Of a stretch of DNA of 64,000 nucleotides, positions 16,841 to 25,013 are shown one piece after another. The stretch's first letter is position 1. The number at the start of each line of letters is the position of its first letter. The DNA is taken from positions 1-64,000 of the forward strand of contig NZ_MCNV01000016.1 of NCBI RefSeq assembly GCF_001718195.1, in the 5' to 3' direction. Source of the DNA: Paraburkholderia nodosa. Lineage in GTDB: Bacteria; Pseudomonadota; Gammaproteobacteria; Burkholderiales; Burkholderiaceae. The position numbers were made by a program, and so were the translations under genes. The notes beneath the pieces are model-generated. The model worked only from the letters and a program-made list of their open reading frames with translations, searched no databases and was not told where the DNA came from.

Positions 16841-17533
16841 CTACAGGGCCGGAATCACGTTTGGATATTCAAGATGGTACTCCACACGCTTGACGCCCGG
16901 CACGCTCTCCGCCGCAACGCGGATGGCCCGCTTTTCCTCCACAGATTCGATCACCCCGCATAGATGCGCGACACCGTCCTTGACGCGCACGCAGTTTTTG
17001 GGCAACCCCCAGCTCTGCCCGTGCATTGTCCGGACTATCTCTTCGCGCAGGCTCGCGTCATCGCGCGAAACTAATTCCACGACCGGAGCAATCCGCGCGA
17101 GTGCGCGAATCAGGTTCGAGCGACTTAGATTTCCGATCAGCGTGCCACTCTTCAACACTGGCACGCTGTCGAGACGTCGACGCTCCATGAGGTCCGCGAT
17201 CCGCTGGAGCGGCATGTCCTCCGAGATCGAAATCACCTCTTCGCACATCACGTCGCCGACGACGCGCCCGTGCTCCTTCAGATACCTCGCGGCCTGAGCG
17301 CGGGGGGACGACAACAGGAGTTCGAGCCACCACTGGCGCTTTCTGTGGCAGGTGCTGTTCTCTACTCGATGCAGAAGATCGCGTTCGCCGACGATACCGA
17401 CAACTTGTCCGTTCTCGTCGACGACCGGCATGCTTCCGATATGGTTTTCGACCAAAAGTGTTGCCGCTTCGTGGATCGTCATGTCCGGTGTGGCAGTGAT
17501 GACGGACGCAGTCATGATGTCTTGCGCGCGCAT
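16841..17533 (-). CDS. CBS-CBS-BON domain protein
   Basis: A 230-residue protein with two CBS domains (residues about 1-60, MRAQDIMTASVITATPDMTI; and about 90-150, VGDVMCEEVISISEDMPL) and a C-terminal BON domain (about 155-225, REEIVRTMHGQSWG). Paired CBS domains bind adenosyl nucleotides as energy sensors; BON domains associate with membranes. The charged insert HRVENSTCHRKRQWWLELLL between the CBS repeats is characteristic of this beta-proteobacterial group. A cytoplasmic stress or energy sensor is likely; the partner is unknown. It stands alone, with nothing in the same operon. Confidence 0.9.
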   Translation of the reverse strand: MRAQDIMTASVITATPDMTIHEAATLLVENHIGSMPVVDENGQVVGIVGERDLLHRVENSTCHRKRQWWLELLLSSPRAQAARYLKEHGRVVGDVMCEEVISISEDMPLQRIADLMERRRLDSVPVLKSGTLIGNLSRSNLIRALARIAPVVELVSRDDASLREEIVRTMHGQSWGLPKNCVRVKDGVAHLCGVIESVEEKRAIRVAAESVPGVKRVEYHLEYPNVIPAL

Positions 17534-17739
17534 AGTTGCTCCTCCTGCTTGTTTGCGACGGGTCCTCGTCTGGTGCTCCCATCACGTGGCTTTGGCAGAC
17601 CGTCCCGAGCCGATCGCTCGGTGCTGAGGCGCCTTGATTCCACAACCTGATTCAATTCCCGGAGGGGTCGGTGCTCCTTGGGCAAACACCCGCCTTGAAT
17701 AGCCTTTTCTTATCGTTGAGCGCGATCGCGCCGACTGCG

Positions 17740-18009
17740 CTATCGCACTGCGAGTGAACAGTAGAGGTCCGGAATACAAAGGGCAATTGAGTCATCCAGT
17801 GCGGGCTGCGGAGCAAACGGAATCTGCGATGCGTCGAAGCGCGGAAACGGAGTGTTTCCCGAAGCACGGGAAAATACGGCGGAGTCTTCTAGCCCAGAAT
17901 CGAAATCGTCGTTACCGGTCGCGGCAATACAGCATTGGACCCCGGCGGTGGCCATCGCCGTGAGCAGGCAGCAGGTTCGAACAATGTTGACCCGGCTCGC
18001 GCATCTCAT
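17740..18009 (-). CDS. Small Cys-containing exported protein, unknown function
   Basis: The ATG at 18009 follows GAGGAACCTCGAC, a good ribosome-binding site, and opens 89 residues. The N-terminus (MRCASRVNIVRTCCLLTAMATAG) resembles a signal peptide, with a possible cleavage at CIAATG. The mature part is acidic (NDDFDSGLEDSAVF) and ends with two cysteines (LCIPDLYC). I do not recognise the family. It lies alone between the CBS protein and the LuxR remnant. Confidence 0.4.
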   Translation of the reverse strand: MRCASRVNIVRTCCLLTAMATAGVQCCIAATGNDDFDSGLEDSAVFSRASGNTPFPRFDASQIPFAPQPALDDSIALCIPDLYCSLAVR

Positions 18010-18218
18010 GTCGAGGTTCCTCAAAAGGCCAGTTCAAAAAGAGCTCGTAACGGCACGGTGCAATGCAATAGCGGCATGGGTCGAATCGTAGATGATTCGC
18101 TGACACCCGAACATAACCTGAATAGGTGATCGCGTGACTCTCTCTCAGCCCGTGCCGGTGCGACCTGTCCAGTCCACTTCGGACAGCCAGCCTGACGACT
18201 CGATGTTCGCACTCCGGG

Positions 18219-18420
18219 ATGAGCCCTCTGGCCGACCTGGCCGTCGGCCACGCAGACAGCATGTCAATGCGTTGCGACCTCAACGAGGATGTCCGCGTGC
18301 ACATCTTTATCTTGCGCAGCGCGGAGGCTCCGCGATTTGCATCCACGGACAAGAAGCCTTTCGGCCTCGCCTTGCGCGGGTGGCTCGCCATCGTCGCCTG
18401 CAACGCCAGCGCCTGCAGTT
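18219..18420 (+). pseudogene. Fragment of a LuxR-type regulator
   Basis: The frame reads VGHADSMSMRCDLNEDVRVH, then IFILRSAEAPRF, closely matching residues of the neighbouring LuxR protein (VGHGDSIQVRCSLNDDVRIH, then LFVFRDVRAPRF). It points in the opposite direction, carries only the middle of the sensory domain and has no helix-turn-helix. It is therefore the remnant of a paralogue, left end to end with the intact gene. Confidence 0.65.
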
Positions 18421-18422
18421 TG

Positions 18423-19223
18423 CTATCTCAGCTTGCCGAGCCACAGCGCGGTGAGCGTTGAGCGATTCCGGACGTTGAATTTGGCGTAGATCGCCTTGAT
18501 ATGGACATGCGTCGTGTTCGGACTTTGGTCGAGCTTCTGCGCGATCTGCTTTTCCGTGAGTCCGTCGAGCAGCCACAGCAGCACCCTTCGCTCGGCCGTC
18601 GTCAGGGGCGCGTCGGCGATGAGCAGGCCGTGGCTGAGCAGTTGCTGCCGGTTGAACCATCTCAGCCCGTGCATCACGAAACCCAGACGCTCGAGATCCG
18701 GCGCAGAGAATCGGGGTGCCCGCACATCGCGAAACACGAAGAGATGAATCCGCACATCGTCATTGAGCGAGCAACGCACCTGGATGCTGTCGCCGTGGCC
18801 GACTTCGAGGTAGTGGCGCCGATAGTGCTCACCTTCAAACCATTCGGCGGGCATCGCCTCGAAGAGCAGGTTGGCGCAGAACGGCTCGTTCCCTGAGGCG
18901 GCCACGACATGTGACGAGTCGACGTGGCCGGACCAGAGCGTGTCGTACTGCTCCTGCACCGAAGCGACCATCGCCGGTACCGGATGCAGAAGCCGAACCA
19001 GTCGTGGACGCCAGCCGAACAAAGGATCCTTTGGCGCGAGCGAAGGCAATCGCACGACAACGGCCCAAAGCGCATTCTGTGCTTTGACCATGGCACAGAG
19101 CTTGGTTAGCAGATGGGACAGCGCGACATCGCCATCACCTGCTGAGAACTCGGCCAGCCGATCCCAGAGTGCATAGACGTCATCGTGCACCGGTGGATTG
19201 GTGGAATCCGCGAATGGAAGCAT
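18423..19223 (-). CDS. LuxR-family transcriptional regulator
   Basis: A 266-residue regulator. The N-terminal 190 residues are an uncharacterised sensory region (LWAVVVRLPSL..; YRRHYLEVGHGDSIQVRC), and the C-terminus is a LuxR/GerE helix-turn-helix: LTTAERRVLLWLLDGLTEKQ, then IAQKLDQSPNTTHVHIKAIY. The start at 19223 (MLPFADS) is preferred because GAGGA lies eight bases upstream; a longer frame to 19280 has no such site. No receiver or autoinducer domain is visible. Target unknown; the diverging TSUP exporter is 333 bases away. Confidence 0.88.
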   Translation of the reverse strand: MLPFADSTNPPVHDDVYALWDRLAEFSAGDGDVALSHLLTKLCAMVKAQNALWAVVVRLPSLAPKDPLFGWRPRLVRLLHPVPAMVASVQEQYDTLWSGHVDSSHVVAASGNEPFCANLLFEAMPAEWFEGEHYRRHYLEVGHGDSIQVRCSLNDDVRIHLFVFRDVRAPRFSAPDLERLGFVMHGLRWFNRQQLLSHGLLIADAPLTTAERRVLLWLLDGLTEKQIAQKLDQSPNTTHVHIKAIYAKFNVRNRSTLTALWLGKLR

Positions 19224-19555
19224 GTCGTCCTCAAGAAGAATGTGCGGATCACCGATCTTCGGTGAGCATGAGGGTATCACCTTTTCAGGTAGTACCGACG
19301 CGTATCACGGTGCTCGATACTGATGTGCCGCTCACAGCCGCGACCGTCATCAACTGGAACTAAACAGCACTGGGCACTCGATGTTTCATGGTGCGACGAC
19401 ACCCAGCGGACGCGGGACAAGGCTGCCGCGCGCGACGTGGCGAGCCAGCGCACCCGCCGCACCGATGTAATCAATCCTTGAACGCGCGCTTCCCGCCACA
19501 ACGGGCGGGAAATACTGGCCTTTCCTGTAATGTCCAACACGGAGAGACACGGCAA

Positions 19556-20431
19556 ATGGATAGCGAACCTCAGCCCGCGCCCGAGAGCGCCGCGGGACCA
19601 GCCCGGTCATTGCCCCCGGCAACGGGATGGTACCCCTGGCAGGTCAAACTTCAGTGGGCGGTGCTCGTGCTCGCCACGGCACTTTGCCTGGCCTTGTCCG
19701 TGCACGAAGGCGTCGAAGTCTTTGTCATCGGTGCCGTTTTTCTGGCGTCTGGCATATCCAGCATCGCGGGCTTCGCCTTCTCCGCAGTCTGCGGCGCAAT
19801 GCTGTTCCATCTCTCCGCCGACCCGGTGCAGGTCGTCCAGATCATGATTGTCTGCAGTATCGCGAACCAGACAGCAATGGTCTGGTCACTCAAACGGGAT
19901 ATCCAGTGGCGGCCGCTGTTTGTTTTCCTGGTCGGCGGCGGGGTCGGACTGCCCCTGGGCATCGCCGTACTGCTCACGCTGGATCGTCACGTCTACACCC
20001 ACGTGCTTGGTGTGTTCCTGGTTCTCTACGGGTGCTACATGCTCGCCAGGCGGCCGCTCGTCATCCGGCGCCAGGCGAAGGCACTCGATGTCTTGGCGGG
20101 ATTTCTCGGCGGCGTCACGGGTGGCGCGGCCGGCTTTCCCGGAGCATTCGTGACCATCTGGTGCGGGTTCAAGGGGTGGAACAAGGACCGCCAGCGTGCC
20201 ATGTATCAGCCGTTTATCCTGATCACGCAGGTCGCTGCGCTCGCTGCAATTAGTCTCTTGCGACACTCCGCCGGCAAAACCGGTTTCACCCCAGCCATTC
20301 TGCTCTGCATACCCGGGTCGCTGCTCGGAACCGCGATCGGCATGACGCTCTATAAACGGCTGTCCGACAATCATTTCGTACGGCTTGTGAATCTGCTGTT
20401 GATTGTCTCGGGGATCAGCTATTTTGGATAA
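19556..20431 (+). CDS. TSUP (TauE/SafE) family membrane exporter
   Basis: A 291-residue membrane protein with eight or so helices, ending LLLIVSGISYFG. The paired motifs FLASGISSIAGFAFSAVCGA (about residues 60-80) and FLGGVTGGAAGFPGAFVTIW (about 180-200) mark the two TSUP repeats. Family members move sulfite, sulfoacetate or other small organosulfur anions across the inner membrane. ATG 19556 has GGAGA ten bases upstream. The open frame begins earlier at 19388 without support. Confidence 0.9.
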   Translation: MDSEPQPAPESAAGPARSLPPATGWYPWQVKLQWAVLVLATALCLALSVHEGVEVFVIGAVFLASGISSIAGFAFSAVCGAMLFHLSADPVQVVQIMIVCSIANQTAMVWSLKRDIQWRPLFVFLVGGGVGLPLGIAVLLTLDRHVYTHVLGVFLVLYGCYMLARRPLVIRRQAKALDVLAGFLGGVTGGAAGFPGAFVTIWCGFKGWNKDRQRAMYQPFILITQVAALAAISLLRHSAGKTGFTPAILLCIPGSLLGTAIGMTLYKRLSDNHFVRLVNLLLIVSGISYFG

Positions 20432-20899
20432 CTAGAGAATCCGCCGCAGAACGTGCGCCCCGTCGAATCTGGCTGTCCGCTCAAATGACCTCTGAACCGC
20501 AGCGGAGAGTGATGTCCAACAGCGCTGTGGTCCGCTATCGGGTCGCCTGCGGGCATCCGCGTCGGGCCGCAGGCAGCCATGAAGGGCCACTCGCTCTCGG
20601 GCCGCCGCCGATGTTCGGATGACTCACACACCCCTTACAGCGGCCGTTCACATGCGCGAGCCTTTATCGCTTGCCCTGAGACGGGGTTTATGTGTCCGCC
20701 TGCCGCTTATCTTATGTGCGTTGCCCTACATATACGCTTCGTCGCCCCTGGTCATCTACGTCAAATCATCTAGCCTTTTTCTGTCCGAAACGAGGATTGC
20801 GCGACGTCACGGTTGCCATATCCAGGCACCTCCGACCATCACCGGTCGACCCAGAGGGCGCTTGAGGTTACTACTCTCCAACGCGACAGGGGTGCCGAC
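20432..20899. other. Intergenic stretch without a recognisable gene
   Basis: The 468 bases contain no ORF with homology I can recognise and no convincing terminator for the TSUP gene. The last 100 bases turn into the higher-GC, C/G-ending-codon style of the protease unit that follows, so the junction of transferred DNA probably lies here. Confidence 0.4.
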
Positions 20900-21214
20900 A
20901 TGCCGCAAACCGTCCGAAAGTATTGGGGCCCCTTTCAGGGGCGCACGACGCTCAATTTCAACTGGGACGCCATCAACCACGACTCAACGGTCATCGTCAC
21001 CGCCGCCGAGTACAAGGTGACGACGCCCGCCAACAGCGAGCACCGTTTCATCGGCGCGGCCACCATCACCGTCGACAACGTCTGCCCCCACGGGCCGCCA
21101 TTCGACTCCAACCACGGTGTCACCTTCGTCGTCAACGTCAATTGGGGGGCGCCGCTGAACATCGTCACGGACGTCACCGTTCTCGACGATGCGCCGATCG
21201 AGATCCAGTACTGA
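20900..21214 (+). CDS. Free-standing copy of the protease N-domain
   Basis: A 104-residue protein starting MPQTVRKYWGPFQGRTTLNF. It is homologous along its whole length to the first 98 residues of the next gene: shared blocks include GRTTLNFNWDAI, HDSTVIVTA, RFIGAATI, DNVCPHGPP and NHGVTFVVNV. The pattern of alternating hydrophobic residues suggests a beta-sandwich; there is no signal peptide. It ends ten bases before the protease start, so the two are almost certainly one operon. Possible roles are inhibitor or immunity partner, targeting module or assembly partner; none is proven. Codons end mostly in C or G. Confidence 0.75.
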   Translation: MPQTVRKYWGPFQGRTTLNFNWDAINHDSTVIVTAAEYKVTTPANSEHRFIGAATITVDNVCPHGPPFDSNHGVTFVVNVNWGAPLNIVTDVTVLDDAPIEIQY

Positions 21215-21224
21215 GGCTGGGATC

Positions 21225-22124
21225 ATGCCGCTGACAATCCGCAAGTACTGGGGGAAGTTCCTCGGCCGCACGACCCTCAACTTCAACTGGGACGCCATCG
21301 ACCACGACTCGACGGTGATCGTCACGGCGTCGGAGTACGCCGACAACAAGGTCCGGTTCATCGGTGCAGCAACGATCTCCGCCGACAACGTCTGCCCCCA
21401 CGGACCGCCCTACGACCCCAACCACGGCGTCACCTTCGTCGTCAATGTGGACTGGAACTCGCCGCTGAACGTCGTCACCGACATCACCGTCCTCGACGCC
21501 AAGCCGATCGAGGTGCAGACGTACGTACCGGACGTGACCAACCGCCTCGCGGTGCGGTTGCAGTACCAGCAGAGTGACCAGTGGTGCTGGATCGCCTGCG
21601 GCGCCACCGTCGATCACTTCTACGACCCGGCAAGCACCTGGAAGCAATGCGAGGTGATGACGCAGATAGGACAGGAGATCAACGGGTTCCCGACGAACAC
21701 CACTGCCTGCCCGTCGGCGCAGGCACTGATCCAGAACCCCGACCTGGCCGCTCGCTACGCCAACCCCTACGCCATCGGCGCCCGCTACGTGCTCGACGAC
21801 GCCCGCCTGGGGATCGACACCCGCTATCTGAAATCCGGCGGGGTGACCGACGCGTTGAAGACGGTCGGCAACTACGCCAGCTATCACGGACCGGATCTGA
21901 CTCTCGCCGACCTCAGAGCCGAGATCGACGCCGGGCGACCTGTTGTCGCCTCGATCACCTGGCTCAGCGGCGGGACCCACTTCGTCGTGATTGCCGGCAT
22001 CCAGGGCGAGGGGCTGCTGATCCTCGATCCGGTCAACGGCGAGTGCTTCACGGAGTTCGGCGCGTTCCCCGGCACCTACTTCGGCGGAGCGACCCTGGAC
22101 GGCTACGCCTTCACCAAACCCTGA
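21225..22124 (+). CDS. Papain-like cysteine protease with duplicated N-terminal domain
   Basis: A 299-residue protein: residues 1-98 repeat the domain of the preceding gene, and residues about 100-299 are a papain-like (C39/C70, AvrRpt2-like) cysteine protease. The catalytic Cys121 is in SDQWCWIACGATVDHF, His252 in GGTHFVVIAG and Asp268 in LLILDPVNG, a complete Cys-His-Asp set. No signal peptide is visible, so secretion would need another system. Family members include the plant-pathogen effector AvrRpt2 and polymorphic-toxin or peptidase domains. Base composition resembles Actinobacteria more than the neighbours, suggesting transfer. Confidence 0.8.
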   Translation: MPLTIRKYWGKFLGRTTLNFNWDAIDHDSTVIVTASEYADNKVRFIGAATISADNVCPHGPPYDPNHGVTFVVNVDWNSPLNVVTDITVLDAKPIEVQTYVPDVTNRLAVRLQYQQSDQWCWIACGATVDHFYDPASTWKQCEVMTQIGQEINGFPTNTTACPSAQALIQNPDLAARYANPYAIGARYVLDDARLGIDTRYLKSGGVTDALKTVGNYASYHGPDLTLADLRAEIDAGRPVVASITWLSGGTHFVVIAGIQGEGLLILDPVNGECFTEFGAFPGTYFGGATLDGYAFTKP

Positions 22125-23514
22125 GCCACCTCGAAGAGCACCGGCACTCCGATACGGTCGCCGGAATGCCGCACAGATGCGCGACACAGGGGTGGCGACC
22201 TCAGCGGACGACTGGTGAGGCGGCGATGGTGTCGAGCAGGGTCGCCAGACGGATCGACTGCCCCGCCGTCCACGGGCTGGGACCGCCTCTTGCGATGCGG
22301 CGACGGACACATAGTCGTCAGTGGGGGAGGTTTTCGGTAGTGACCGCGCTGCGGCGCCGGCGGGTTGTTTGAGGGTGTATTGTTCGGTCTTCACGTCGAC
22401 CCTTCAAGGTGGCTCGTTGACCTGGGGCTGCAGGCCAGTGGCGTGCACGATGTGCTCCCGAAGGGGTGAGACCGCACGGTCTCACGCCGTGCTCGTCGTC
22501 TCAATCGCTCTGAGGGCTGCCCGCCGATGTGCGCCCTCGGATGCGGGGCCTCCTTCAGGTGGCTGTGTTCGCGCTCGAACGGCAACTTTGCGGCGACGGG
22601 ATCCAGCTGACGCATGTCTCTTCATGGCCCGGAGCACTCGGTCGCCACGTCACCCCGATCGACTGCTCCCAATCAGAAAACCGCCATTGGGCCGCCAGAG
22701 TAGCGAAGGTCCGGATTGGGTGACTACGGAAGTTCGGAGCGGCGGTCGGGCGACGAACTTCCGAGTGCGGCCATGAAGCGACGCTCGCCCGACAGTGACA
22801 GGTGGCAGAAACTCGCCGCGTTTCGGCCATTTGCCCCTTTCGACGACGGTCCGCAAATTGAGTGCATGTGCGGCGGCCATTATCGACCGTCGCGACCTCG
22901 CTACGCCGGCTTGCCGCGACCCTGGAAAAAACCACGTCGACGTTTCATAACGCTCGAGTCTCGTCATTTTCGGCGTCCTTCGCTCAACCTGCGGCTCCAA
23001 CGCAAAAATAGGCGCGATGAACTAAAACGTAGACGTGGTTGCTCAGGCGGCGTTGTTGCTATTGGTAAAGCGACCGGGACTTTCTGCTGCGACGTTGAGA
23101 GCGCGGATCGCCGACGCGGCGAGAGGAAAGCTGACGGCCCGCCACGCGAGACGACAGGGACAACAGGCTGCCAGGTAGCAGGTTCATGGCTGACACCAAC
23201 CAACACGATTGGCAGCAGCAGAAGACTGATTGCTACCGCCCCGAACAGGCAGCCGGCAATCGGATGCTCAAACTCTGTCTTCACCGCCTGCCAGGCAGTC
23301 AGGCATTTCCAACCATGGTGCGATTGCTGCATTCGACCGTGTTGCATTTGCGGCGCCGCACACAACTGTTGCGGCTCTGTCGTGCGGTCCGCAGAGGCTG
23401 GAATTTCTCACGCAACTTCGCGAGCTTTGTGTCAATTGCGCGAGGATCGCTGCCGGCTGATTCGGAAGGCGAGTTGGATCGGCGAGGCCTTCACACGCGC
23501 CCGTCTGAGCGCTT
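22125..23514. other. 1.4-kb gap after the protease, mosaic of non-coding DNA
   Basis: Long chance frames exist but none reads as a protein. The first 450 bases retain the GC-rich style of the protease unit; from about 22650 the style reverts to that of the surroundings. A perfect palindrome is at 22466-22485. The stretch probably represents debris at the right junction of transferred DNA. Confidence 0.4.
22466..22485. terminator. Perfect 20-bp palindrome, possible terminator
   Basis: GTGAGACCG and CGGTCTCAC form perfect nine-base arms around CA, followed by GCCGTGCTCGTC without a T tract. It lies 340 bases beyond the protease stop. Confidence 0.25.
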
Positions 23515-23930
23515 CAATGCGGCGGCGGTTTAACGTCGAACGCAATCCGCCCCGCCGGCAAAAAAGTGAGCGAGATGACGGCCTCCCAGGCTCGGGTGCC
23601 GTCCAGCCGCCATAACACCTGCCGTTCCAACCTGCGAGCGCCGCGCCTTCGTTGAGCGGGACCACCAGGTTGATCTCGCCGTATGGGTGCAAGTGATAGC
23701 CGGCGCGCAAGCTGCCCTCGGGGTTGTTCTGGACGCTATCTGTGCTGTCCAGCAGTACCGCTGTGGCGCTAAAGAAGAACCAGTCGCGCCAGGTCTTTGT
23801 ACAACTCGCTCTCAACGCCATATTTCGCGTTCAGCCATTGCTCGACCCCAATGCCGGTGGTCATGTCCTTGACCTCTTGCAGCAGGGGGATGAGACGGGC
23901 CACAAGTTCGTCTTTACTATGGCAATATGC
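23515..23930 (-). pseudogene. Decayed DUF4863 / hydroxylaminobenzoate lyase-like gene
   Basis: Three in-order pieces survive on the minus strand: LVARLIPLLQEVKDMTTGIG with VEQWLNAKYGVESELYKDLA; then DSTDSVQNNPEGSLRAGYHL with HPYGEINLVVPLNEGAALAG and YGGWTAPEPG; and, in another frame, FLPAGRIAFDV. This matches DUF4863 proteins, which include 4-hydroxylaminobenzoate lyase (PnbB) of nitroaromatic degradation. About 25 residues are deleted between pieces 1 and 2, and a frameshift with loss of the SHH metal region precedes piece 3. Confidence 0.65.
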
Positions 23931-23984
23931 ACCTTTCAGTAACCTTCTCGCCCCCCGAGAAATCCCCTTCAAGGAAGCGTTTTC

Positions 23985-24866
23985 ATGGACCAGAAAGCAT
24001 GTGTCTTCAGCGAGCTGCGCCCACGATTGCAGAAAATCGCGTATCGAATGCTCGGCTCGGTAGCCGAGGCGGAAGACATTGTGCAAGACCTATGGCTGCG
24101 CTGGCAGTCGGCCGACCGCGAGAGCATCGACAACGCGGAAGCTTGGCTAGTCGCGGTCACGACACGCATGTCCATCGACCACCTGCGCGCCGCGAAAATC
24201 CGACGCGAACACTACACGGGCATCTGGCTACCGGAACCGGAATTGACAGATTCCCCGACCACGCCAGAACAGGCCAAAGAACGCGCCGATGACGTATCAG
24301 TTGCTTTCCTACTGTTGCTCGAGCGCCTCACGCCCGAGGCACGCGCAGCGTTCCTGCTGCGCGAGGTCTTCGACGCGGACTACGCGGAGGTGGCACTGGC
24401 CATCGGCAAGAGCGAAGCGGCATGCCGTCAGCTCGTGAGTCGTGCGAAGGTCCAACTGCGCGATGAGCGTCCACGTTATACAGTCTCGCGCGAAACGCAT
24501 CGGCGCCTGCTGGAGGGGCTCGCGCAGGCGATCGAGCGCGGTGACTTCCACGCAATCAACGCGTTGCTCTCCGAGGACGCCATCCTGATTGGCGATGGCG
24601 GCGGCAAGGTGCAGAGCTTCCCGAAGCCGATGGTGGGCGGCAGGCGCATCGCGCAGCTCTTCTATGCGTCTCATTTACGATTTGGCAGCGAAATGCGGCT
24701 CAAGCTGGTGCAACTCAACGGCCAATGGGCGCTGCTACGCTATTTCGAAGACCAGCTCGAATCCGCACAGTCGTTCGAAATCAACGGCAATCGCATCGTT
24801 TGCATTCATGTGCAGCGCAACCCCGACAAGCTGGCACGTATCGCAGCTGTGCACGGCAACGGCTGA
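23985..24866 (+). CDS. sigJ: ECF41-type RNA polymerase sigma factor (SigJ-like)
   Basis: A 293-residue ECF sigma factor: region 2 (residues about 5-75, RLQKIAYRMLGSVAEAEDIV, then DLWLRWQ), region 4 (about 105-165, RLTPEARAAFLLREVFDADY and SEAACRQLVSRAKVQL) and a C-terminal SnoaL/NTF2-like extension (about 170-290). That extension defines the ECF41 group, where it replaces an anti-sigma factor. ECF41 genes typically neighbour carboxymuconolactone decarboxylase-like, oxidoreductase or epimerase genes; a carboxymuconolactone decarboxylase-like gene and an FAD oxidoreductase lie 3.4 and 4.7 kb downstream. AAGGA precedes the start. No own-promoter match was seen. Confidence 0.9.
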   Translation: MDQKACVFSELRPRLQKIAYRMLGSVAEAEDIVQDLWLRWQSADRESIDNAEAWLVAVTTRMSIDHLRAAKIRREHYTGIWLPEPELTDSPTTPEQAKERADDVSVAFLLLLERLTPEARAAFLLREVFDADYAEVALAIGKSEAACRQLVSRAKVQLRDERPRYTVSRETHRRLLEGLAQAIERGDFHAINALLSEDAILIGDGGGKVQSFPKPMVGGRRIAQLFYASHLRFGSEMRLKLVQLNGQWALLRYFEDQLESAQSFEINGNRIVCIHVQRNPDKLARIAAVHGNG

Positions 24867-24954
24867 TACCATGCGCTGCGCACGCGCACTTGAGAGGCAG
24901 TAAGTACCCCGGCCCCCCTATCGCGCCGCTCGTCGATAAATAAATCTGGATTTG

Positions 24955-24981
24955 CGTCACAAACGAACGCACCCACCCGTC
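24955..24981 (+). promoter_or_regulatory. Candidate ECF41 promoter before the LysR gene
   Basis: CGTCACA (24955-24961), a 16-base spacer and CGTC (24978-24981) match the published ECF41 consensus TGTCACA-N16-CGTC with one mismatch. It ends 32 bases before the LysR start at 25014, next to the sigma-factor gene. Confidence 0.5.
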
Positions 24982-25013
24982 TAGTTGTCAGGAACATTAC
25001 GACTCTTGCTTCC

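Noticed and set aside
20619..20830. Plus-strand frame starting MTHTPLTAAVHMREPLSLAL
   Set aside because: Resembles a signal-like start, but it runs out of frame into the protease unit and shows no homology.
22716..23615. 299-codon plus-strand frame in the gap after the protease
   Set aside because: No family resemblance, no ribosome-binding site, very high Arg and Cys, and it overlaps the DUF4863 remnant on the other strand.
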